A stretch of DNA of 35,586 nucleotides. It comes from an uncultured Pelagibacteraceae bacterium (GTDB lineage: Bacteria; Pseudomonadota; Alphaproteobacteria; Pelagibacterales; Pelagibacteraceae). The notes under the pieces were generated by a model that did not search any database, was not told where the DNA came from, and was given only the letters and a program-made list of their open reading frames with translations. Position 1 is the first letter of the stretch, and every line of letters starts with the position of its first letter. Positions 16,341 to 25,490 of this stretch are shown here, piece by piece. The stretch spans positions 1 to 35,586 of the forward strand of contig CABXWY010000011.1 in the NCBI GenBank assembly GCA_902515985.1, written 5' to 3'. A program made the position numbers and the translations under genes.

Positions 16341-16417
16341 TGGTGCGCCTGCTAGGAGTTGAACCCAGAACCTCCTGGTCCGTAGCCAAGCGCTCTATCC
16401 AATTGAGCTACAGGCGC
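16341..16417 (-). tRNA. tRNA-Arg (anticodon ACG), with encoded CCA
   Basis: On the minus strand the acceptor stem GCGCCTG (16417-16411) pairs with CAGGCGC, followed by discriminator A and CCA (16343-16341). The anticodon arm is CTTGG / CTACGGA / CCAGG, so the anticodon is ACG, whose A34 would be edited to inosine by TadA to read CGU, CGC and CGA. The T arm is CTGGG / TTCAACT / CCTAG. All 77 bases fit the cloverleaf. Confidence 0.97.
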
Positions 16418-16453
16418 AAGTTAACATTATTTTTTTAAAATATATATAAATAT

Positions 16454-16570
16454 TTAATATTTTAAAGATGTTAAGTATTTTTTTAATAGTGAGGACTGAA
16501 TCCAAAATCTAGCATCTAAATCTTGATTTCTGTTATTAAGTATTATTTGATTAAACATTCTAAATATCAT
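16454..16570 (-). CDS. possible 38-residue protein, unknown
   Basis: An ORF upstream of tRNA-Arg on the same strand encodes MIFRMFNQIILNN, then NRNQDLDARFWIQSS and a basic end LLKKYLTSLKY. The mixed composition, with Trp, Gln, Asp and Arg, looks more like protein than the low-complexity Lys/Ile/Asn typical of chance ORFs here. A second Met at residue 5 is another possible start. The ATG overlaps a 12-bp palindrome (16564-16575). I recognise no family. It could be a real small protein, a gene remnant or chance; codon-level conservation would decide. Confidence 0.38.
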   Translation of the reverse strand: MIFRMFNQIILNNRNQDLDARFWIQSSLLKKYLTSLKY

Positions 16571-16578
16571 GATATAAT
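16551..16578 (+). promoter_or_regulatory. candidate promoter and palindrome before the dioxygenase gene
   Basis: A perfect TATAAT (16573-16578) lies 13 bases before the dioxygenase ATG; TTAAAC (16551-16556) at 16-base spacing is a possible -35. Transcription would start near 16585, leaving a leader of only about 7 bases. A perfect 12-base palindrome ATATCATGATAT (16564-16575) overlaps the -10 and could be an operator. Confidence 0.4.
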
Positions 16579-16591
16579 TTTACATTGAAAA

Positions 16592-17710
16592 ATGACCAAA
16601 AATAGATCTAATTATGTCAATAAAATTGAAGTTTTAAATGATGCTTTAAAAGTATCCTTTGCAAATAATTCTGAGGATATTTTTCCTAACCTATGGCTTC
16701 GAGATCATGCAAAAGATGAGAGTAATTGGGATGAAAGAAGCAATCAGAGAAAAACGTTTACCGCAGGATTAAATCCAAACATAAAAATTAAAAAAGCAAA
16801 TATTTCTAATGAAGGCGAATATATTGATATTATTTGGTCAGATGCCTCAAATAACATTAAATACTCATCAGAATTTTTATATAAAAATTCCCTAAAATAT
16901 TCTCACGATAAGAACCAAATTAAAATTTGGGAAAATAAAGAAATTAAAGACGACATATTTTTAAACTATAAAAATATAATAAGCGATGAAGGATTTAAAA
17001 ATTTACTGACAAAACTCTACTCCCTTGGGTTTGCAGTGATAACAGATTGTAAAAAAGATATGTCATCGGTTGAGCTTTTAGCAAAAAAAATAGGATATGT
17101 TAGAAATTCGATTTTTGGAGGTTTGTGGAGTTTCGAGTCAAATGCTGATATGGCTGATAGTGCGTATACTAATGAGGAATTAAGACCACATACAGATTCA
17201 ACATACAGCAATGATGCGCCCGGTTTGCAATTACTTTTATGTTGCGAATATGATGCAAAAGGTGGTGACTCTATTATGGTTGATGGACTTAAAATTGCAG
17301 AAACTATTAAATCCAAAAAAAAAGATCTATTCGAAGTTCTAACAAAAATAGAGGTGCCTGGAAATTATACTGGTGATGGAGTTATTTTAGAGGCTAAAAG
17401 ACCAATAATAAAATTAGATGATAAAAATCGAATAACCCAAATTAGTTTTAACAATTATGACAGAGCTCCTTTTAGATTAAATCCTGAACTTACTAAAATT
17501 TTTTATGAAGCAATAAGTCTATTTGATAACATGGCTAATTCTAAACAATATCAGTGGCGACATATTTTAAAACCCGGTGAATTATTGATATTTAATAATT
17601 GGAGAGTTTTACATGGTAGAGGATCCTTCAACGGTAAGAGAAAAATAAAGGGCTGTTATATTAATAAAGAAGACTTTGATAGCTCGTGTAAAATAAATGG
17701 ATTAATCTAA
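16592..17710 (+). CDS. gamma-butyrobetaine dioxygenase-like TauD/TfdA family enzyme
   Basis: A 372-residue Fe(II)/2-oxoglutarate-dependent oxygenase. The N-terminal domain (about 10-100, with LWLRDHAKDESNWDERSNQR) matches the extra domain of gamma-butyrobetaine and trimethyllysine hydroxylases. The catalytic domain has metal ligands His200 and Asp202 (PHTDSTYSNDAPGLQ) and the distal His341 (LHGRGSF), followed by the 2-oxoglutarate-binding Arg region. The N-terminal domain lacks the zinc-binding cysteines of the classic C-P-C-x-x-C form. The substrate may be gamma-butyrobetaine, trimethyllysine or another trimethylammonium compound; no carnitine genes lie adjacent. The next gene follows after 18 bases. 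Confidence 0.82.
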   Translation: MTKNRSNYVNKIEVLNDALKVSFANNSEDIFPNLWLRDHAKDESNWDERSNQRKTFTAGLNPNIKIKKANISNEGEYIDIIWSDASNNIKYSSEFLYKNSLKYSHDKNQIKIWENKEIKDDIFLNYKNIISDEGFKNLLTKLYSLGFAVITDCKKDMSSVELLAKKIGYVRNSIFGGLWSFESNADMADSAYTNEELRPHTDSTYSNDAPGLQLLLCCEYDAKGGDSIMVDGLKIAETIKSKKKDLFEVLTKIEVPGNYTGDGVILEAKRPIIKLDDKNRITQISFNNYDRAPFRLNPELTKIFYEAISLFDNMANSKQYQWRHILKPGELLIFNNWRVLHGRGSFNGKRKIKGCYINKEDFDSSCKINGLI

Positions 17711-17728
17711 TCTTTAAATTTTAATCAG

Positions 17729-18625
17729 ATGAAAAAATCATTTTCAATGTTCTGTGCCTTAATCACGACCTTTATTTGGGGAACAGCATTTATAGCACAG
17801 GATACTGGAATGGATAATATAGGTCCTTTGACTTTTAATTCCTCAAGATTTTTTGTAGGTTTTTTAACAATTTTACCTTTCGCAATTTTAATAGAAAAAA
17901 ATAAGATTAAGAAAGAAATAAAAAATAACACAAAATTATTTATTAAATATTTAATTTTTATGGGAGTTTCTCTTTTTTTGGGAACTTTCTTACAACAAGC
18001 TGCATTACAATATACCAATATTGCAAATGCTGCCTTTTTTACTGTTTTTTATGTGCCTTTTGTACCTATTATTTTGTTTATTATTTATAAAGAAAAGGTT
18101 CATTGGAGCATTTGGCCTTCAATAGCCCTTTGTATAGTTGGTGTCTATCTTCTTACAGATTTTTCAGATGCAGAAATAATGTTAGGTGATACCCTTGTAA
18201 TTTTTTGCTCAATTTTTTGGGCCTTACATATAATTTTTGCAGGTAAATTTATGCAAAACTTTAATATACCTATGTTTTATGCAACTTTACAGGCAGCATT
18301 TGTTTTTTTATTATCAATTTTTTTTGCATTTATATTTGAAGAAGTAATTTTATCGAACATATTGCTTGAGTTAAGTTCTATATTGTACGCTGGAGCATTA
18401 TCTGGTGGTGTTGCATTTACTTTACAGATGTACGCTCAAAAAAATATTGAAGAAGCACCGGCTGCTATTATTTATTCTTTAGAAGGTGTTTTTGCAGCAG
18501 TAGCTGGATGGATAATATTGGATCAATTTTTAAAGTTTAATAATATAATAGGATGTTTTTTAATTTTATTCGCTGTTATATTATCTCAAATTCTGCCTAC
18601 ATCAAAAATAAATAATACTAAATAA
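17729..18625 (+). CDS. DMT superfamily (EamA) transporter
   Basis: A 298-residue integral membrane protein with about ten predicted helices in two EamA repeats. The first repeat starts MKKSFSMFCALITTFIWGTAFIAQD, where the W-G-x-x-F segment is typical of the drug/metabolite transporter superfamily. The second repeat ends with the conserved SLEGVFAAVAGWIILDQ near residue 251. The substrate is not predictable from sequence; the neighbouring dioxygenase hints at a small metabolite, which is inference only. Its 3' end overlaps uppP (convergent) by 24 bases. Confidence 0.87.
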   Translation: MKKSFSMFCALITTFIWGTAFIAQDTGMDNIGPLTFNSSRFFVGFLTILPFAILIEKNKIKKEIKNNTKLFIKYLIFMGVSLFLGTFLQQAALQYTNIANAAFFTVFYVPFVPIILFIIYKEKVHWSIWPSIALCIVGVYLLTDFSDAEIMLGDTLVIFCSIFWALHIIFAGKFMQNFNIPMFYATLQAAFVFLLSIFFAFIFEEVILSNILLELSSILYAGALSGGVAFTLQMYAQKNIEEAPAAIIYSLEGVFAAVAGWIILDQFLKFNNIIGCFLILFAVILSQILPTSKINNTK

Positions 18626-19369
18626 TAAAATGGATAATAAAATTCTATAAATTACAAAAAGTTTAAGATCAAATTTTTTAACGAATATTAAAAAGTATTT
18701 TATTGTAAAATATGAAAAGATATAAGAAAGGAATATAGTTAATATAATCATGAAGTTAAAGTCTGTACTTTCATTATGCAAATCTTTTAATCCAAGAAAA
18801 CTAGCTCCAGCGATAACTGGTATAGAAAGGTAAAACGAAATTTTCGTAGAATCATATCTATTAAACTCAAGAAATCTACCTGCGGTGATAACAATTCCAG
18901 ATCTACTAACACCTGGAATAAGTGCTAGTATTTGAAAACAACCAATTATAAAAATAGTCTTAAAATCTAACTTCGCATTTAGTTTTTTATTTACTTTAAC
19001 TTTATCTGCAAAATATAATAAGATCGCAAAAATTAATGTTGTCCAAGCTATAATTTCAATATTTCTTAAATATGAGATTAAATTTGTCTGATAAAGTATA
19101 GCTCCTACTATAATAACCGGAATAGAGCCAATTGTAATAAGGAAAAGCAAGTTTTTGTTTTTAAAAATATTTGTTAAATCTGAATGAAAGTAAGTAATTA
19201 TCGCTAATAGCGAACCTAAATGTAAACCTATATCAGTGACTAAGGATTGAACTTTAAAATTGTAAATATCAGAGACAAGAAACAAGTGAGCTGATGAACT
19301 TACTGGAATAAATTCCGATATACCCTGAATTGCTGAAAGTAAAAGAATCTCAAAAAAATCAAAAGTCAT
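18602..19369 (-). CDS. uppP: undecaprenyl-diphosphatase UppP (BacA family)
   Basis: UppP removes a phosphate from undecaprenyl diphosphate to recycle the lipid carrier used for peptidoglycan and glycans. The 255-residue polytopic protein has both catalytic motifs: the glutamate-rich SAIQGISEFIPVSSSAH near residue 12 and the PGVSRSGI arginine-serine motif near residue 153. It is a little shorter than the 265-275 usual in E. coli relatives. It diverges from gltD, with a 175-base gap shared by both promoters. Confidence 0.95.
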   Translation of the reverse strand: MTFDFFEILLLSAIQGISEFIPVSSSAHLFLVSDIYNFKVQSLVTDIGLHLGSLLAIITYFHSDLTNIFKNKNLLFLITIGSIPVIIVGAILYQTNLISYLRNIEIIAWTTLIFAILLYFADKVKVNKKLNAKLDFKTIFIIGCFQILALIPGVSRSGIVITAGRFLEFNRYDSTKISFYLSIPVIAGASFLGLKDLHNESTDFNFMIILTIFLSYIFSYFTIKYFLIFVKKFDLKLFVIYRILLSILLFSIIYF

Positions 19370-19474
19370 TAAATTTCTTGTATTCTATATATTCCTAAAA
19401 TGAAGCAATAACGTGAGTGGATATGAGGTATGCAAAAAACGAATTTTATCAATAAATACCATGTTTTTTCAATA

Positions 19475-19523
19475 AAATAGGTAAAATATACTGTCCTATT
19501 TAAAGTTTATTAATAGTTTACCT
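19475..19523 (+). promoter_or_regulatory. two mutually exclusive inverted repeats before gltD
   Basis: Stem A pairs AAATAGG (19475-19481) with CCTATTT (19495-19501), loop 13 bases. Stem B pairs AGGTAAA (19479-19485) with TTTACCT (19517-19523), loop 31 bases. They share AGG at 19479-19481, so only one can form. TATATA at 19527-19532 could be a -10 giving a start close to the gltD ATG; in that case these are DNA sites upstream of the promoter and not RNA. No known riboswitch consensus is seen. Confidence 0.35.
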
Positions 19524-19544
19524 TAGTATATAAGCCTTCAAATT

Positions 19545-20984
19545 ATGGCAGATAAAATGCTAAAATTTGTAAAAATAGGTCAACAAAATCCACCTAAAAG
19601 GGAGGTCGATCTTCGAAAAGAGGACTTTAATGAAATATATGACGAGTTTATTAGCAATAAAGCAAAAGAGCAATCAAGTAGATGTTCCCAATGCGGAGTT
19701 CCTTTTTGTCAAGTTCATTGTCCGTTAAGCAATAACATTCCAGATTGGCTAAAACTTACTGCAGAAGGAAGATTAGAAGAAGCATATGAATTGTCTCAAA
19801 GCACAAATAATATGCCTGAAGTTTGTGGAAGAATATGCCCACAAGACAGGCTATGTGAGGGTAATTGTGTAATTGAGCAATCTGGACATGGGACAGTAAC
19901 TATTGGATCAGTTGAAAAGTTCATAACAGAAAATGCTTGGGCAAATGGATGGGTTAAACCCATAAATATAAAGTCTGAATTACAACAAAGTGTAGGAATT
20001 ATTGGAGCAGGCCCAGCAGGACTTGCATGTGGTGAGCAACTAAGAAAATCTGGATATCAAGTAACAATATATGATCGTTATGATAGAGCTGGGGGTTTGC
20101 TAATCTACGGAATACCAAATTTTAAATTAGAAAAATTTGTAGTTGAAAGACGTACAGAGCTTCTTAAAAAAGGGGGAATAAATTTTGTACAAAATTTTGA
20201 GGTTGGTAAGGATGCAACATTAGATCAGTTAAGAGAAAAACATGATGCAATATTAATCTCGACTGGAGTTTATAAACCTAGAGAAATAAATATTCCTGGA
20301 AGCGATTTAAATAATATTTTTCCTGCTATGGAATTTTTAACTGCATCAAATAAAAAAGGTTTAGGTGATAAAGTAGAAAAGTTTGATGACGGTACTCTTA
20401 ATGCTGAGGGAAAAAATATAGTTGTAATAGGTGGTGGTGATACAGCAATGGACTGTGTTAGAACTGCTGTAAGACAGAATGCAAAATCAGTTAAGTGTTT
20501 ATATAGAAGAGATAAAGAAAATATGCCAGGATCATCTAGGGAAGTTGCGAATGCTGAGGAAGAAGGTGTAGAATTTGTCTGGTTATCAAGTCCTAAAGAG
20601 TTTCATGGAAGTAATAAAGTAGAAAAAATAAGTGTAAATAAAATTAAACTAGGTGAACCAGATGATACTGGAAGAAGAAAACCTGAAATACAGAATGAGG
20701 GATCGTTCAATTTGGAGGTTGATATTGTTATAAAATCATTAGGATTTGATCCAGAAGATCTTCCAAAACTTTTTGACAATAATGATCTTCAAGTTTCAAA
20801 ATGGGGAACAATTAAAACTAATTTTGAAACTTTGGAGACTAATGTGCCTGGTGTTTTTGCGGCTGGTGATATTGTTAGAGGTGCATCTTTAGTAGTATGG
20901 GCTATTAAAGATGGCAGAGACGCTGCTGAGTCAATTATTAAACATTTGAAACAAAAAGAAATTTCGAAAATCAAAGTTGCTTAA
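19545..20984 (+). CDS. gltD: glutamate synthase [NADPH] small chain
   Basis: GltD takes electrons from NADPH and passes them to GltB for glutamate synthesis from glutamine and 2-oxoglutarate. The 479 residues include two Cys-rich segments in the N-terminal domain, CSQCGVPFCQVHCPL near residue 45 and CGRICPQDRLCEGNCV near residue 89, which ligate [4Fe-4S] clusters. The FAD site is GIIGAGPAGLACGE near residue 151, the NADPH site is VVIGGGDTAMDC near residue 292, and the C-terminal FAD motif is GVFAAGDIVRG. It precedes gltB with a one-base overlap (TAATG), the reverse of the E. coli order. Confidence 0.97.
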   Translation: MADKMLKFVKIGQQNPPKREVDLRKEDFNEIYDEFISNKAKEQSSRCSQCGVPFCQVHCPLSNNIPDWLKLTAEGRLEEAYELSQSTNNMPEVCGRICPQDRLCEGNCVIEQSGHGTVTIGSVEKFITENAWANGWVKPINIKSELQQSVGIIGAGPAGLACGEQLRKSGYQVTIYDRYDRAGGLLIYGIPNFKLEKFVVERRTELLKKGGINFVQNFEVGKDATLDQLREKHDAILISTGVYKPREINIPGSDLNNIFPAMEFLTASNKKGLGDKVEKFDDGTLNAEGKNIVVIGGGDTAMDCVRTAVRQNAKSVKCLYRRDKENMPGSSREVANAEEEGVEFVWLSSPKEFHGSNKVEKISVNKIKLGEPDDTGRRKPEIQNEGSFNLEVDIVIKSLGFDPEDLPKLFDNNDLQVSKWGTIKTNFETLETNVPGVFAAGDIVRGASLVVWAIKDGRDAAESIIKHLKQKEISKIKVA

Positions 20985-23900
20985 TGAAAAGATATTTTAA
21001 AAATAAAAAACTACTTGAAAAAAATAATGTTTACTCAAAAGATATGGAACATGATGCATGTGGAGTAGGTCTTGTTGCGTCAACTGAGGGAAAAAAATCC
21101 AGAAAGGTAGTTGAATACGGAATTCAGGCTTTAAAAGCTGTATGGCACAGGGGAGCCGTGGATGCTGATGGTAAAACTGGGGATGGAGCTGGTATTCACG
21201 TTGAAATTTCTAAAGAATTCTTTAAGGAAAAAATAGAAGTAACAGGACACACCTACGATAATTCTGAAATTTGTATTGGTATGATATTCTTGCCGAGAAA
21301 TGATTATGAAGCGCAAGAAAACTGTCGAACATTAGTTGAAAAGGAACTAACACAGAACAATTTTAGTATTTATGGTTGGAGACAAGTTCCAGTAAACACA
21401 AAAGTTTTAGGAGAGAAAGCAGAACAAACTAGACCTGAAATCACCCAAGTTCTATTTAGATATAATGATCTAAAATTATCTGGTAAGGCTCTAGAAATAA
21501 AACTTTATGAGACAAGAAGAAAAATAGAGAATAATGTAAGGCAAAATCATTTAGATAATTTTTATATTTGTTCTTTCAGCTCTAAATCGATCATTTATAA
21601 AGGTATGTTTTTAGCTGAGGCATTAGCTGATTTTTATCCTGATTTAGCTGATGAAAGATTTATTTCCAGATATGCAATTTTTCACCAAAGATTTTCAACA
21701 AATACAGCTCCAAGCTGGGATCTTGCTCAACCTTTTAGATCTTTGGCTCACAACGGTGAAATAAATACTCTTAAGGGAAATGTTAATTGGATGAAAGTTC
21801 ACGAACAAGAAATGTCTAGTGAGGTATTTGAGAATGTTGAAAATTTAAAACCTGTAATTTTACCAGGAAATTCTGATTCAGCATCTTTGGATAATGTGTT
21901 TGAATTATTAAATATTTCTGGACAACCAGCTCCTTTAGCGAAACTTATGTTGATACCTGACGCATGGTCAAAAAAAAGCGAAGTGCTTCCAAAAGATCAT
22001 CAAAGATTATTTAATTTTCTTAACAGTACAATGGAGCCTTGGGATGGACCTGCAGCAATAGCTGCTACAGATAATGAATGGGTTATTGCTGCTACAGACA
22101 GGAATGGCCTTAGACCACTAAGATATACCGTAACTAAAGATAATTTTTTATTCGCAGGTTCAGAAACTGGAATGATAAATATTGATGAAAAGAAAATAGT
22201 AACCAAAGGAAGATTAGGACCAGGTGAAATAATAGGTGTAAGAATTGAAAAAGGTAAATTATTTACAAACGAAAAAATTAAAAATTATTTAGCTAAAGAT
22301 TATAAACATTTTAATAATCAAATTGTTGATCTAGATAAAAAATTAGCTATGGCTGAGGAAAAACCATTTTTTACAGGAGATGAACTAAAAAAAAGACAGT
22401 ATGCATTTGGAATAAGTCTAGAGGATTTAGAATTAATTTTACACCCAATGGCAGAAGACTCGAAAGAGGCAACAGGTTCTATGGGTGATGACACGCCGTT
22501 AGCCGTGCTATCAGATAAATATAGACCTTTATATCATTTCTTTAGACAAAATTTTAGTCAAGTTACAAATCCACCAATTGACTCATTACGAGAAAATAAA
22601 GTTATGAGTCTAAAAACTAGATTTGGAAACTTGGGGAATATTTTAAATTTTGATAATTTAACGAAGGATAATATTTATGTATTAAACAGTCCTGTATTAT
22701 CAAATTCCCAGTTTTTAAAATTTAATAACTTTTTTAAAAAAAAAATAAAATTAATAGATTGCACATTCAAAAAGGATGAAAGTCTAGAAGTTGTATTAGA
22801 AAGAATAAGTAAAGACTCGGAGATTGCTGTGCGACAAGGATCAACACAAATAGTTTTATCAGATAAAAATATTTCAGATGATAGATTACCAGTACCAATG
22901 TTGTTAGCAGTTGGTGCAGTAAATACTTATTTAATAAAACATAAATTGAGAGGGTATGTTTCAATGAATGTTCAATCAGGCGAAGCCATGGATACACATT
23001 CATTTGCAACACTTATTGGAGTAGGTGCTACAACTGTAAATCCTTATCTAGCATTAGATGGATTATATCAAAGATTTGAGAAAAAACTTTTTGGTAAATT
23101 TCAATACGAAGAATGTGTAAGCAGATATATAAAATCTGTGAATAGTGGTCTCTTAAAGATAATGTCTAAAATGGGCATCTCTGTAATTAGCTCTTATAGA
23201 GGTGGATGTAACTTTGAAACAGTTGGCTTGAGCAGAACAGTTGTTTCGGAATATTTTCCAGGTGTTATCTCCAAAATTTCAGGAATTGGCCTAAGTGGTA
23301 TTGAAAAGAAATTAAGATCTATTCACGACAAAGCTTTTACCAATGAGGACAAAGTATTGCCAATAGGAGGTATTTATCGTTATAGAAAAAATGGTGAGGT
23401 TCATCAGTATCAAGGTAAATTAATACATTTATTACAAAGTGCTGTTACCACAGGATCTTATGAAGCTTACAAAAAGTATGCTGAAGGAATATATAACTTG
23501 CCACCAATTAATTTGAGAGATCTTATTGATTTTAGAAAAAGATACTTAAACAAACCAATAGATATTTCAGAAGTAGAGCCAGTAGGAAATATACTTAAAA
23601 GATTTGGAAGCGGAAGCATGTCTCATGGAGCCCTGTCAAAAGAAGCGCATGAAACTTTAGCAGTAGGAATGAATCGTATTAACGGTGCATCATGTAGCGG
23701 TGAGGGTGGCGAAGATGAGGTAAGATTTAAAAAAATGGATAATGGAGATAGTGCAAACTCAAGAGTAAAACAAATAGCCTCTGCGAGATTTGGTGTAACG
23801 ATAAATTACTTAAATAATTGTAACGAAATTGAGATCAAAATTGCACAAGGTGCAAAACCAGGTGAGGGAGGTCAATTACCAGGGTTTAAAGTATCAGAGG

Positions 23901-25489
23901 AAATCGCTAGATTAAGACATTCGACTCCTGGTGTAACTTTGATTTCTCCTCCTCCACATCATGATATTTATTCAATTGAAGATCTCGCACAATTAATTTA
24001 TGACCTAAAACAAATCAATCCTAAAGCGAGAGTTGGTGTAAAACTCGTAGCTTCATCAGGAATAGGAACAATCGCAGCTGGTGTAGCTAAAGCAAAAGCA
24101 GATATTATTTTAATTTCTGGTCACAATGGAGGTACTGGAGCATCTCCACAAACAAGTGTTAAATATGTTGGAATACCATGGGAAATGGGATTAACTGAGG
24201 CTAATCAAGTATTAACACTAAATAATTTGAGAGACTCTGTAACACTTAGAACTGATGGTGGAATTAAAACTGGAAGAGATGTTGTTATTGCAGCCATGAT
24301 GGGAGCCGAGGAATATGGCGTAGCAACTACTGCTTTGGTAGCAATGGGTTGTATTATGGTACGTCAATGTCATTCTAACACTTGTCCAGTAGGTGTTTGT
24401 ACTCAGGATGATAAATTGAGAAAAAAATTTAGTGGCACACCTGACAAAGTGGTAAATTTGTTTACTTTTATAGCTAACGAAGTTCGGGAGATATTAGCCG
24501 AATTAGGCTTTAAATCGATTAATGAAATAATTGGAAGGACTGACTTATTGAAACAAGTAAGCAAAGGATCATCAAATTTGGACGATTTAGATTTAAATCC
24601 TTTATTTGTTCAAGCAGATAGTGGAAAAAATAAACGTTATTGTGAGAACCAATCAATAAATTTTGTTCCCAATACTCTTGATCAAGAAATATGGCCATCA
24701 ATTGAAAAGAAAATCGACAAAAATGAGAAAATAGATGAAGTATTTAAAATCAAAAATACGCATAGAGCTGTGGGTACAAGAATTTCACATAATTTATATA
24801 AAAAATTTGGTTATGAAAAATTAGAAGATAATTTTTTAAATCTAAATTTTGTTGGATCAGCTGGGCAATCTTTCGGTGCATTTGGAGGAAAAGGCCTAAC
24901 TTTAAATTTGAAAGGTGATGCAAACGATTATGTTGGCAAGGGTTTATCTGGAGCAATAGTTTCAATTAAACTCTCTGAGGAAAGTAACTTAAATTCTTCT
25001 GAAAATACTATTATAGGAAATACTGTATTATATGGAGCTACCTCTGGTCAATTATACGCTTCCGGTAAAGCAGGAGAAAGGTTTGCGGTAAGAAACTCCG
25101 GAGCCATTTCTGTAATTGAAGGATGTGACTCTAATGGTTGTGAGTATATGACTGGTGGAACTGTTGTAATTTTAGGCGATGTTGGTGATAACTTTGCTGC
25201 AGGGATGACAGGAGGAATGGGTTTTGTTTACGATAAGAATAAATTATTTAGCAAAAAAGTTAATTCTGAAACAGTAGTATGGCAAATTCCCGAAACAGAT
25301 TACTGGAAAGATTATTTAAAATCCTTAATAAAAGAACATGTCAAATATACTGGATCTGAAATTTCAAAAAATATTTTGAATAATTTCGAAAATGAATTAA
25401 ATAATTTTTTACAAGTTTGTCCTAAAGAAATGTTGGATAAACTAGAAAATCCTATTTCTACAAAATCTATGGTAAAAGAAGTAAGTTAA
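20984..25489 (+). CDS. gltB: glutamate synthase [NADPH] large chain
   Basis: GltB makes glutamate from glutamine and 2-oxoglutarate and with glutamine synthetase forms the main ammonia assimilation route. The 1501-residue length is full. A propeptide (1-25) precedes Cys26 in EHDACGVGLVAS, the N-terminal nucleophile of the glutaminase domain (to about 420). The FMN-binding synthase domain spans roughly 800-1190 with GGQLPGFKVSEEIARLRH and GHNGGTGASP. The [3Fe-4S] cysteines lie in CIMVRQCHSNTCPVGVC near 1124-1137. The C-terminal beta-helix domain (about 1250-1480) is Gly-rich. It is one of the longest genes here and intact. Confidence 0.98.
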   Translation: MKRYFKNKKLLEKNNVYSKDMEHDACGVGLVASTEGKKSRKVVEYGIQALKAVWHRGAVDADGKTGDGAGIHVEISKEFFKEKIEVTGHTYDNSEICIGMIFLPRNDYEAQENCRTLVEKELTQNNFSIYGWRQVPVNTKVLGEKAEQTRPEITQVLFRYNDLKLSGKALEIKLYETRRKIENNVRQNHLDNFYICSFSSKSIIYKGMFLAEALADFYPDLADERFISRYAIFHQRFSTNTAPSWDLAQPFRSLAHNGEINTLKGNVNWMKVHEQEMSSEVFENVENLKPVILPGNSDSASLDNVFELLNISGQPAPLAKLMLIPDAWSKKSEVLPKDHQRLFNFLNSTMEPWDGPAAIAATDNEWVIAATDRNGLRPLRYTVTKDNFLFAGSETGMINIDEKKIVTKGRLGPGEIIGVRIEKGKLFTNEKIKNYLAKDYKHFNNQIVDLDKKLAMAEEKPFFTGDELKKRQYAFGISLEDLELILHPMAEDSKEATGSMGDDTPLAVLSDKYRPLYHFFRQNFSQVTNPPIDSLRENKVMSLKTRFGNLGNILNFDNLTKDNIYVLNSPVLSNSQFLKFNNFFKKKIKLIDCTFKKDESLEVVLERISKDSEIAVRQGSTQIVLSDKNISDDRLPVPMLLAVGAVNTYLIKHKLRGYVSMNVQSGEAMDTHSFATLIGVGATTVNPYLALDGLYQRFEKKLFGKFQYEECVSRYIKSVNSGLLKIMSKMGISVISSYRGGCNFETVGLSRTVVSEYFPGVISKISGIGLSGIEKKLRSIHDKAFTNEDKVLPIGGIYRYRKNGEVHQYQGKLIHLLQSAVTTGSYEAYKKYAEGIYNLPPINLRDLIDFRKRYLNKPIDISEVEPVGNILKRFGSGSMSHGALSKEAHETLAVGMNRINGASCSGEGGEDEVRFKKMDNGDSANSRVKQIASARFGVTINYLNNCNEIEIKIAQGAKPGEGGQLPGFKVSEEIARLRHSTPGVTLISPPPHHDIYSIEDLAQLIYDLKQINPKARVGVKLVASSGIGTIAAGVAKAKADIILISGHNGGTGASPQTSVKYVGIPWEMGLTEANQVLTLNNLRDSVTLRTDGGIKTGRDVVIAAMMGAEEYGVATTALVAMGCIMVRQCHSNTCPVGVCTQDDKLRKKFSGTPDKVVNLFTFIANEVREILAELGFKSINEIIGRTDLLKQVSKGSSNLDDLDLNPLFVQADSGKNKRYCENQSINFVPNTLDQEIWPSIEKKIDKNEKIDEVFKIKNTHRAVGTRISHNLYKKFGYEKLEDNFLNLNFVGSAGQSFGAFGGKGLTLNLKGDANDYVGKGLSGAIVSIKLSEESNLNSSENTIIGNTVLYGATSGQLYASGKAGERFAVRNSGAISVIEGCDSNGCEYMTGGTVVILGDVGDNFAAGMTGGMGFVYDKNKLFSKKVNSETVVWQIPETDYWKDYLKSLIKEHVKYTGSEISKNILNNFENELNNFLQVCPKEMLDKLENPISTKSMVKEVS

Positions 25490-25490
25490 A

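Noticed and set aside
19370..19544. Glycine or glutamine riboswitch before gltD
   Set aside because: I could not find the conserved core sequences of either class; only simple inverted repeats are present.
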